Source of the DNA: Liolophura sinensis
Lineage: Eukaryota; Mollusca; Polyplacophora; Chitonida; Chitonidae
Assembly (NCBI RefSeq): GCF_032854445.1
Contig: NC_088303.1
Location: 26,639,265-26,703,264, forward strand
Length of the DNA stretch: 64,000 bases
Direction: 5' to 3'
Part shown: positions 15,301-24,140 of the stretch, piece by piece
Position numbering within the stretch: the first letter of the stretch is position 1
Layout of the letters: every line of letters starts with the position of its first letter
The notes under the pieces: generated by a model
The model's database searches: none
What the model was told of the DNA's origin: nothing
What the model saw: only the letters and a program-made list of their open reading frames with translations
Made by a program: the position numbers and the translations under genes

Positions 15301-16275
15301 CTAGTAGTGCAACATCAAACAAAACTGCTCCATCTCCATCCGCCACTCCTTACTTCAGTTCAAATGTTTATGTAGGCGGAGCATTTGTTGTGCACTTGAT
15401 CGCTAGATGAATTGGACTTTTGGGGTTCCTCACATGGAAATAAGGTCACAATTGATTATTTGTAAATACTGAACAAATGAAAATTTGGATCATATGCATG
15501 CACTTTAATTTTTCCTTTTGAGTCAAGAAACCACTAGTTTCTACCACGAAATATTTGACTGAAGGCATCGATATTCAGTTCATAGGAATCATATTTGTAG
15601 AATTGCATCGCTTTCTGTGCAGTGTGAACATTAAAGTGATCCAGGCTATTTAATATACATACATCCAGTTTCACAATACCAATGTATTTATTTATCCCTT
15701 TGATTGGTGTATTACAGCGTATTCAAAAATATTAAACTTATAGGATGGGTGCCAACATAATGGTGGAGAGCAAACCCACGACCATCTGCAGGTTCAATGC
15801 CAGTTGAAGCATTACATCAATTTACACATATCACCATCAAATATTGCAGCACATGACTTTGTCTAAAGTCTTAACATTATAATCGCCAATGAATAACATA
15901 AAGCGATTACCTAGACCGAATCTGCTTATTTCTTCATCACAAATACCACGTGATAAGTCTGTAGTGTAACCCGGTTATATGGCAATCCATTAATAAGAAC
16001 TGGTGCACTCTTAGTGTTAATCCGAAAAACAAACACAAAAAACAGTAACATTGCCGATAATTTTTTGTCATTCATAAAACTAAAGACCCATAGCTTTGTA
16101 CATCCCACTGAGTCAAATTTAAAGACTGACACATTTTTATCGACTAGAAAAAACATGACCTAATAATTATACTCACCGCTCTAACTTGCCGCCGGATGCA
16201 GTAGCAAATAAAACTCCATATCTTCGCTGCCAGAACGAAGAAGCCTCGCAAACCCATACCAAAGTACTTGATCAT
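3320..16275 (-). CDS. CTDNEP1: CTD nuclear envelope phosphatase 1 (Dullard), 7 coding exons
   Basis: HAD-family Ser/Thr phosphatase of the nuclear envelope and ER, known in animals to dephosphorylate lipin and tune phospholipid synthesis and BMP signalling. Coding exons in transcript order: 16275-16177, 11091-11025, 10037-9919, 8106-8035, 5539-5423, 4379-4268, 3468-3320. All have AG/GT borders and matching phases, giving 735 nt and 244 residues, the length of the human protein. Residues 1-33 hold the hydrophobic N-terminal membrane segment (contains AAKIWSF). The catalytic DLDET (nucleophile D66, D68) starts at residue 66. Conserved blocks [23 protein letters not shown] and FILDNSP follow, and the end is HRFWQ. 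The ATG at 16273-16275 gives an N terminus that aligns with vertebrate CTDNEP1. The intron between exons 3 and 4 carries a 58-bp minisatellite reaching into exon 4. Identity is secure; UTR limits are not visible. Confidence 0.95.
4775..4797. repeat. (AT)n microsatellite
   Basis: A short pure AT-dinucleotide run just upstream, in transcript sense, of the CTDNEP1 exon at 4268-4379. Nothing else of note is visible there. Confidence 0.8.
6290..6360 (+). mobile_element. SINE tail fragment
   Basis: About 70 bases match the 3' end of the SINE at 12901-13163 on the opposite strand: GTCATATAAGTGAAATATTG, then GAGTACGGCATAAAACACC and an AATAAAAT tail. Only the tail of the element remains. It lies in the CTDNEP1 intron between exons 4 and 5. 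Confidence 0.65.
8097..8792 (-). repeat. Minisatellite, 12 x 58 bp, carrying the CTDNEP1 exon-4 splice acceptor
   Basis: Twelve nearly identical 58-bp units start at 8097, 8155, 8213, 8271, 8329, 8387, 8445, 8503, 8561, 8619, 8677 and 8735. The last unit decays at its end. In transcript sense each unit contains a pyrimidine-rich tract, TTATTCACAG and GTTACTATAG, that is, the 3' splice site of exon 4 and the first ten exonic bases. Copies 3 to 7 share substitutions (AATACA or AATAGA for AATAAA, CAAAT, CACAT), while copies 1, 2 and 8-12 are near-identical. That pattern fits unequal exchange. Confidence 0.95.
10105..10552 (-). repeat. SINE-like tail followed by a two-copy 188-bp tandem duplication
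   Basis: A (TTTA)n tract and SINE tail-like sequence (TTTATTTGAATGTTGC) at about 10110-10170 is followed by two copies of a unit of about 188 bp. Both copies contain GTAAACCAATGACCACT (10221 and 10409), GATACATGTATGCACA and GGTGGGGAATCTAAAAT. The copies differ by roughly 10-15 percent. The whole block is intronic to CTDNEP1. Confidence 0.7.
12901..13163 (-). mobile_element. Near full-length tRNA-derived SINE
   Basis: On the minus strand the element begins GGGGCCTCCATGGCTCAGTT. TGGCTCAGTTGG fits the tRNA A box (TRGCNNAGYNGG). A B-box-like GTGAGTCCAGC lies about 75 bases further on. The body contains the conserved block CCACCATAATGCTGGCCGCC, and the 3' end reads AAACGCCAATCAAATAAAG. This head-to-tail arrangement identifies the other fragments in the window as truncated copies. 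It is intronic to CTDNEP1. Confidence 0.85.
15685..15800 (-). mobile_element. Truncated SINE copy
   Basis: The sequence carries TTTGATTGGTGTATTACAGC, ATTCAAAAATATTAAACTTA and CATAATGGTGGAGAGCAAAC, the tail and body blocks of the SINE at 12901-13163 in the same orientation. The tRNA head is missing and the copy is diverged. It is intronic to CTDNEP1. Confidence 0.65.
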
Positions 16276-16524
16276 TAGTGCAACATGCAATTATTCACTA
16301 ATTCACAGAGCAAACTAAAGTGCAGGAAGTGTTACTATGGCGTTTGTAAATCACCCACAAATTTGCTCTATATGTTGTGAAATAGGAAATGTCACCACGG
16401 GATTTCCCGTTCAGCAGCCATTGCCTTCCCACAAGTCTTCCGGGCTCGCCAATCTTCGGAACTCACAGCTCGGCCCTGTCCGTGGCTTAAATGAACCAAT
16501 GGAACCACAGCATATACACAGGAA
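16276..16524. promoter_or_regulatory. Probable shared promoter between CTDNEP1 and the ankyrin/C2 gene
   Basis: Only 249 bases separate the CTDNEP1 start codon (minus) from the first ATG of the spliced 5' leader of the ankyrin/C2 gene (plus). The stretch is less AT-rich than the flanks. No TATA box is obvious, as is usual for housekeeping head-to-head promoters. Transcription start sites cannot be read from the sequence, so this is inferred from gene geometry. Confidence 0.5.
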
Positions 16525-18263
16525 ATGATAGCGGAAAAGTCCGATTATGTAAATGCAGTGGCGTCTTTAGAAACGGAAGCGAAGTAAGTTAATTAGCTAC
16601 TCTGATGGAAAATAAGGTTAATTTCTGTATATATAGGGATAAGTTTGAACCAGATGATCAATGATAAGTGTTTAACTGTGTAAACTGGCACTTTCCGGTA
16701 ACTCGGATGAAATATGTAGGACTCACATTTGTCCCAGAAATTGACTTGTCAAGTGAGCACACGGTGGCGTTCGAACTTTTGTCATGTTAAGCCACAGGGA
16801 GCCGTCAACACGACATGTGCTTGTTACAAAATGTTTGCGCGCGGCCATATTTTTGACAAATGAACGACGACAGCGACAGCGAAATTACAGCGTTTTCATA
16901 TGGACCGATGTTTGTGCGTTTGGTTGGTGATACTTTCTTATACAACCATATCTTGCAAATTTGAACTAAATTGACAGCCTTGCAGCATATGTCCCAGATT
17001 GATCAGTGCGCGTAACGTACAGCGGTACATGCACACCAACATTGAAATATATTATTTATATATGTACACCGTGTGGGCATGGTGGGGAGCATTGCCAAGA
17101 GCATGTCAATATTTTTACCCATCTAATCTAATGGCAATCAAGAATCATGGGTGATGTAGGGAAATACATGTATATTTGGATACAAATGCTTCACTCAACT
17201 GCTAAAAGAAAAGGCAACTAATCATATAACCTGGGTTATTTACGAAGAGATATGGAAACATATCCAAACGGCCACAAACATTTTTTTTTATGACGTGCTT
17301 GGTAACTCGATAACTCTATGCTTTAACCTAGCGGCAGCATGCTTACTACATTAAACATTTATTTCATCGAAATTTCGCATTGGAAATCTGTCTCTATTTG
17401 AGAAACTGAAAATGCTAAGTAGAAAGTGTTACTCGAAATGTTGGCGTTTTATTGCCGATGAGAAGCAGTGTCTTCAACGTTGACTATCCATGACTGTGTG
17501 CTTAATCTGACCACAGATTCTCTGTTGTGATGAATGTAGTGGTGTCTGTACTGAAATGCGAAAGTCGCTTATTGAAAAAAATGTCTTGAAACATTTTTAC
17601 ACCTCACAGTTCTTCAAAGTGATAACATGGCTTTTTGGTTATTTTGTGGCTTTGTCTATTTTTAGGCAGACAATCCAAGTGATGTCATGACATTCCAACT
17701 GCAGTCATATAGTGCAACCACAACAGAAAAAGAATGTCTGAGCTGACATACGACCAATTCTGATGGCAGCATTTCGAATAAGGTTTATAATACTGTTGAC
17801 TTTTACATTCATTTGTCTTTATTGGTGGTTTACGTGTGTTTGTCGAAGGTCTATGATGATGTGAGCTCTTCTTCGAATTCTCTTCCCTGTCCTTTATATC
17901 CATCTAAAAAGACAGTATAATGGCTCTGTGTTAATTTGTGAGAGTTTGTACACATATGAAGAGCTATAGAGGTGTAACTCCAAATAATGCTGCCACATAG
18001 GTCAGTCTTTCAGTTTAATTCAAAACTATTATGAAGGCTGTCTTGATGGTTTTGAATGAAGAAAAAATATTGAGCTAAATGGCATCATTATTTGGAATTA
18101 CACCTCTGTTTCTTTTCATTAACCCCCCCTTTCTGTCTATTGGATTGTGCACATACATGTAAACTATATGCACATATACTTTTAGATATCGATAGGCTTA
18201 ATTCGATAGATATCGTTTATTCTTGTTTTGTGTTACAGAGAACTTGACAAAATGTCAACGTGA
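16525..18263 (+). other. Upstream ORF of 27 codons split by the 5' UTR intron of the ankyrin/C2 gene
   Basis: An ATG at 16525-16527 opens a frame to a clean donor (AA|GTAAGT after 16583). If spliced to the acceptor ending at 18238 (TGTTACAG), the frame continues eight codons and stops at TGA 18261-18263, twelve bases before the main ATG at 18276. The peptide (contains SDYVNAVASLETEAKELDKM) looks more protein-like than chance. Both splice sites are strong, but the joining is inferred and could instead mark an alternative leader. Confidence 0.45.
17968..18107. mobile_element. MITE of 140 bp with 27-bp terminal inverted repeats
   Basis: The left end, AGAGGTGTAACTCCAAATAA, is mirrored at the right end, and the inverted repeats extend 27 bases with two mismatches (inner ends TGCC and GGCA). 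There is no coding capacity. A target-site duplication is not clear; TAT|AGAGG on the left and CTCT|GTTT on the right do not match beyond chance. It lies in the 5' UTR intron of the ankyrin/C2 gene. I cannot assign the superfamily. Confidence 0.7.
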
Positions 18264-18275
18264 ACAGACACTCGA

Positions 18276-21200
18276 ATGATGGGTCATCAAATAAGAGAGC
18301 TTTGTGACACAGAGTTACACGAGGCAGTGCGGTTTGCTGATTTTGCTGACGTCAGAGATGCCCTTTTAAACAAGAATGATCCTAACCAGATTGGGCTGTA
18401 CCAGTGGGCGCCCATGCATGAGGCTGCACATAACGGAGAGCTGGAAATCCTACAGCTCCTGCTAAAACATGGAGGTATACTATCAGCATTAACACACATG
18501 TACACACTACTAGGTTTGCTGCATGTAGGTTTTCCCCCTGCCTCGGTCCGGTTTCCTCCCACCATAATGGTGTCTGCTGTCATATAAGTGAAATATTCTT
18601 CAGCATGGCGTCATACACCAATCAAACAAATCAAAGTGAACTCAGTGATATTTTTTTTTTCTTGTCTTAAAATCTTTTACAAGATAAACAAAGCAAGTTT
18701 CATTCAGCTAAAGTTTATTGTAGTGTTTAGGCAATTACTAAATAATGCTGTGTGCTGAAATCCAACTCCCTTTGGTTAGGCTCCTAACTTGGACGTTTCA
18801 CATTGACTGTTTGGTTTTGTATACGATACCATTAACCTGACCCATCCCAGATGAATATTTTTGATTTTGCTCCAATAAAATAAATACCGGTGTGAAAATC
18901 ATAGGTGCTGCCTTTCACAAGATGAGCAAATTAATCATTGATTATTTTATTCATCTTGTAGAAGGTAGAAAGTTTGTATGCTCGAAATGATCGATGAACA
19001 GGATCTATTGCAGTATTTGGCCTGATATATCTGCATATTAGAGTTATTCCCCTTGTTTTGCAGGAAACCCAAATGTACAGGACAAGCTTAATGGGAGAAC
19101 ACCACTGCACTATGCTGCAGAGGAAGGACACTTTGACTGTCTTTCTCTTCTGTTAGAACATGGCAGTGACTGTTTGATTGAAGATACACATGGGCACACA
19201 GCCTTTGACATCACTGATCAACAATGTCAACGCATTCTGAAGATGAAAGGTAGGTGCATGGAATTCACCAGATGACTAAAAGTTTGACATCACAGAAATA
19301 CTGCGGACAGGTTTCACAAACAAACACCTGTTTGCCTTTGTTAACGGTGTAAGCTCGTATAAAGATAGTACTCTTGTGTACTGAGTGCTGCTGCTGTGTG
19401 GGTTTATGGACTTGATAAGGGGTTAGTTAGTAATGACAAGAACAAGTTATGCATTGGGGAAACTTGAAAACTTCTGTCCGCCTGTATAAAAGTTGTGCAA
19501 AGCTGTTAACTCATTTGTTCTTTCCTTTATTACGTCAGAATGATCGGTGTGTGTTAGCTCATTAAATGTATATGAAGTACTCACACACTGTAACGTCACA
19601 GCCGAAAGTGTTCTACTGTCATTTTGATTTTCCGTATAGCTTGTCCTTGAGTCTCCCATTTTGAGAATTCAAAACAGAGCAGTCAGATTTAGTCCTGTTT
19701 ATTAAGTCAGGTAATTTTTCACATTTGTGTACAGTTACTTGAATGAATGATTAATGCTCACTGCCACTTCAGCAATATATCAGTCAAATATTGGTGATGC
19801 AGTTATTTGAAGCTTGCCATGAACAAATGGCAATATTAAAATTACAAGATTATAAATCCAAGCTACAATGTAAATCACAGGAAGATTTCCGACCCGTAAA
19901 TTGTGACCTCACGGTGTGTGTTAATTGTATTACTACCAGACATGACAAATGTAGTGGTCATAGATGTATTCTATTGCATCTGGTGAAAATTTTATTGCAG
20001 ATTAAACTTTTGCATCCAGTCTGGTTTGCAGCCCGGCATCATATCTACACAAGGTTGATCATTTGAGGTCAGTCACATCAGTAGACTGCAATCTATTGGT
20101 CACTATATGCATAGTGTTTTTAACTGTTGAGTTAAGTTGGACATATATTGGCATACGCCCTCAGCTTATGTATAACTGAGTCTAAAGTTTGCCATTACCA
20201 TCACAGGTGAAAGCATATCTCACTGTGGAGGTGGAGCCATCACTGATGAAGCTGCCCAGGGCACCAGGTGTGTGGATGATGGATCATACCTGGATGTGGA
20301 CAGGTGTAGCATAGCAAGCTCCTGCAGCACTCAGGGATCCCCGGCCACACCTGACCCCTCTCACACACCAGGTAGAATACTAGTGGTTGTTTATGTTTTG
20401 ATAGATTTAATAATTAATTATTTCTGCCTGTTTAAATCCATCTCCTTTGCTGGTCTAAGATGTCAGTCTGTCCTCAGGCAATCAGGTGTTTGCTTGGATC
20501 CAGCTCCCATTGGATTGGCTGCAGATTAGTCAGCATTATTTACCACGGAAGGGCTTTTGGACGGACTGTGGTTTTCTCAAGGCTCTATCCAGTTTCCTTC
20601 ACCGAAAAAAACAAACAGCTGTTATTTAAGCGAATGTTCTACAGTATAGTTTTGTTTAATAGGCACCAACCTCATAAACAAATAGTCTACCAGAAACATG
20701 CTTCCTGGGCTCTGCCTGGTTTCCTCTTGTCATAAAGCTGTTGTAGTTAAATTAAATATTCTGGAGTACGACATAAGACCTAAATCAGATAGAATAAATC
20801 GTAAATAAAAAAATTAATTTCGAAAATGTGGATGTCTTCTTGCAGAATTTGTGCTTTGTAATTGTATTGAATTGGTACATACATTTATGTGCCTTATAAG
20901 AAAAGATGATTTCCTTTTTTGATATGTTTTCATTTGTCATATTTGGAAGGTTTTATCAAAATAGAGGCGTGCAATTTTAAATGACATCAAAAATTCATTA
21001 TGCTCATTCATAATTACTTCAATGCTGGCATGACTGGGAAGATTATGTTGCATCTAACTTAAAATTAATCTATACTTAAATAAGTGCTCTTTTGCTATTT
21101 TAGATCTAATATAGGCAGAGCCACCATTTTAGTACTTAAATCTTATGCCAGTCTCATTCTAATATAAAGTGAATGACTTTGGACTAAAATTAATGTTGAA

Positions 21201-23192
21201 CCTGAGTTCTGATGCACTTCTGACACAAAATTTTATGGGGTATTATCTGTTAAAGGCTTAACACATTATCTCTGTAATTTTAGATCTTGGACAGATAGAA
21301 CTGTCCTTTGAGTATGATTCTCGGAAGAGCTCTCTGCGGGTCCGTGTGTGGCAAATCAGTGACATTATCCTTCCACCAGGTAAACAAAGCTCCACAGTTA
21401 GAATAATTTGCCATTTTGTAAAACATGTTGGCCTTATGGAGTTTGTTATACCCTATTGTTATTGCTTTGTGTGTCTTCAGCACGATGTCATATCTGCTAT
21501 CTATTTATGATGCCATGTTTGGTGTCTTCAGCATGATGCCAAGATTTTAATGTCCCATGGAAACACTGCAAATCAAGATACGATGTTGTGCTGCCCAATC
21601 ATGGGCTTGATCACACTATTGGAGTAACATTACATTATGACATTATAACACTTTTTTTTTTTTTTTCAGCCCATACATCAATGATCAGCTGTATTTATGT
21701 AAAGAGCTACCTCAAACCAGATGGGGCACATGAGTCCAAGAGAAAAACAGAGGAAGTGAAAGTCTTGAACTCTACTGACTACTCGACCACTTCAGATAAT
21801 ACACACACCACATTTTTGCCAGTGACTTTCAGATTCTCAAAGTCTCTGGACTATAGCAGTGTTACAAAAGACATTGTCAGAGACAAAACTGTGCAGTTAG
21901 AGGTTTGTGTGATGCAAAAGTACACCAGGAAAAGCTTTTTAATTTCTATGTACCGCTTGCCATGCAAAGTTGCAGTTAGGCAGCTTGTGCGGAAAAAATA
22001 CAAGTTGATCCCTTGCAGCAATCCTACAATCCCCGACAACATGAAAGTTTACAGCGCTAGTCAGTTTCCTCACTCGAGCAGAAATGCAGAAATGAGGTGT
22101 CTGTCTTCTGTCAGTCTAAATTCTGAAAGTTCTGGTTACCCAGAAAGTAACACTGTATTGGAAGGTGTCACTGTTCAAAGGGCAGATAACCTAAAAATAC
22201 CAAATATTGTCATCAGCATGCCTGCAGAAGAGAATGAAACTTTGTTTGATGTTACATCTCTTGACAGTGGGTTAGCAGACATTCATGGATCACAGTATAC
22301 TTCTATATCTATGGAAAATCATGATTCTTCCACGCCAGCAGAAATAACTGTTGATACAGCAGCCAAGAGTGTATCAAGTTGTTATGTTGGCAACACATGG
22401 GTGCGATCCGAAAAATCCGATGACTCCGATAGCCTGCCTTTGGTAAGCTCGAAAGGCCGCAACAGATCAGGTTTTTACCCAGTTGCAAAAATGTGTTCAA
22501 AATATGAAGGCAGTTCAAAAAGCCCACGTATTCATTTGACCAAGGTTAACAAGGTGTTAGAAGAGCATGTCCCACAAACAGATCTGCCTGAAAGTAGACC
22601 TGACACACCCACATGGGATGAGTATGATCTGGACAGTGATAACGTTAGACTTAGTGTGCAGAGTGTTGACACGTTTACTGACAGTGATTCCTTGTCAGGG
22701 TCATTACTGCCATTGCCTACAAGACTAGACATTCCATGTAAGGAGAGGAGCTTTAGCGTCAACATAGACCAGACAGCAGATGACATGGACAGTGCTGTAA
22801 CCAGTGATGTTCCATCATATGCTGATAACCAGAGAACTAAACATTCAGCTATCTCCCTATTGGGAAAGGGTCAAGATAAGGGTAAGAGACTAGTTAGCAA
22901 GTGTGGGAAGTCCACTAAAAAGAAGTCATCATGTGAGAGACCACCAAGTAGACCTATCTTGCAGTCATTCTCAGTGGATGAAAAAATGAGATCAAGGGAG
23001 TTAAATCATATGAAAATCAAATCTGTTTCATGCAGGTTTAATTTGACAGAGGACAGAAATAAGGTCTTAAGCACATCATGTGAAAACACAATCCTGGACA
23101 TTGAGACTGATGATAACATCCAGGACCTGCCACAGAGTGTCCGAAATTTCACCATTCCTATGCAAGTGTTAATTATTGAAGACATTGACTGA
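18276..23192 (+). CDS. Ankyrin-repeat and C2-like domain protein, 722 residues
   Basis: Coding exons 18276-18474, 19064-19249, 20207-20371, 21284-21379 and 21670-23192 join in phase (2,169 nt), preceded by non-coding leader exons (to 16583, and 18239-18275). Residues about 9-125 form three ankyrin repeats plus a partial fourth (MHEAAHNGELEILQLLLKHG; RTPLHYAAEEGHFDCLSLLL). A Ser/Pro-rich linker follows. Residues 184-330 resemble a synaptotagmin-type C2 domain (opens DLGQIELSFEYD; then YVKSYLKPDG). The loops where C2 domains place calcium-binding Asp residues lack them, so binding would be calcium-independent. The remaining 390 residues are Ser/Asp-rich and probably disordered, with a Lys-rich patch (STKKKSS) and a possible IDD-rich end. 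I do not recognise a named orthologue. Role unknown; an adaptor or membrane scaffold is only a guess. The first ATG of a pair (MMG) is used as start. Confidence 0.85.
18520..18632 (+). mobile_element. Truncated SINE in intron 1 of the ankyrin/C2 coding region
   Basis: CCGGTTTCCTCCCACCATAA, then GTCATATAAGTGAAATATTC and ACACCAATCAAACAAATC match the body and tail of the SINE at 12901-13163. The tRNA head is absent. It begins about 45 bases after the splice donor of the first coding exon. Confidence 0.7.
19791..20066 (+). pseudogene. Possible degenerate B-box-like zinc-finger fragment
   Basis: An open frame of 91 codons inside an intron of the ankyrin/C2 gene contains CDLTVCVNC, then H, DKCSG and H, spacing reminiscent of the B-box of invertebrate TRIM-like proteins (VC..C, then H..H). 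The first Cys/His pair of a B-box is not present. There is no splice context linking it to the host gene. It may be a decayed retained fragment or chance; I favour neither strongly. Confidence 0.2.
20450..20800 (+). mobile_element. Degenerate SINE remnants
   Basis: Two diverged stretches follow the SINE plan. At about 20490-20610 a GGATCCAGCTCCCATTGG head-like part is followed by GTTTTCTCAAGGCTCTATCC. At about 20700-20795 CTGGGCTCTGCCTGGTTTCC is followed by GGAGTACGACATAAGACC. Both have strong divergence, so the limits are approximate. Intronic. Confidence 0.45.
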
Positions 23193-23430
23193 CATTAGTA
23201 TACTGGAGTTAAACCCCCTTAAACTCATACATGTGCATATGTTCCATTATGGGAGAATGTATTTAGTAATGTAATTATGTATTTAGACACATTTTTTATG
23301 GGAAAAAAATATGTATGTTTCATTTTATTAATATGCAGATACCTCGATTTAGAGCTCTTATTTTGCAGGTGTTATTATTTTTTCTGAGATTTTTAGTCGA
23401 TCAAATAAATAAAAGTGAAGGAACATGTTT
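23193..23430 (+). other. 3' UTR of the ankyrin/C2 gene with tandem AATAAA signals
   Basis: After the TGA at 23190-23192 the first canonical polyadenylation signals are overlapping AATAAA copies at 23404-23409 and 23408-23413. Further AATAAA copies lie near 23985 and 24037, so longer 3' ends are possible. Cleavage position is inferred. Confidence 0.5.
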
Positions 23431-24088
23431 TTTGAATTTTTAATCCTGTGAGGTAGTGGTAGGATAAAGCCAAGGTTATGTCAAAAATTGATTGCAACTT
23501 TACATCTACAGTGTTACAATTTTATTGTTTCTAATGTAACATTGATCTTTTTTTAATGTTACATCATAATTATGAATAGAGACACCGGAATGTTTGACAT
23601 CAATAGAATGGTGCCAGAGTCCGGTTTCCAGGCATTTGTCCAGTCTCCATTAAATACTGTGATTGAAAAGTGATATATTAGAGTTATTTGTATAAATTTG
23701 CACCATGTTTTTACAACTTATCTTATATTTTGAAGTGTGCAAACTTGATGTATGTTCTTCAAAGGAGTGTCTTCAAGGAGTACATTTGGATTACATTTTG
23801 CACTAGTAATGTTTGAAAGAGGTTTTCAGATTTATGAGACTTCTGCAATATTGTCAGATTTTTACCTCAGATGAATTTACATTATGTATAAGAGAAGAAA
23901 TATTAAAAAAAATTTAATGTACCAAACTTCATTCTCTGGATCCTGTCAAGTCAGTGTTTTGACAATCTGTAAATCAGCTTTATTGAAATAAATGCATGGT
24001 GTCTTCCAAGTCTGAATGAAATATGTGGTGGGCCAAATAAACATTTAATCATGAATTATGGATAGTGATAAGTAAACTTTCAATATTG

Positions 24089-24140
<52 letters not shown>

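Noticed and set aside
21588-21669. ATG at 21588 as start of a separate 534-residue protein
   Set aside because: It lies upstream of a T-rich acceptor at 21667-21669; the upstream exon joins in phase and supplies the first half of the C2 domain.
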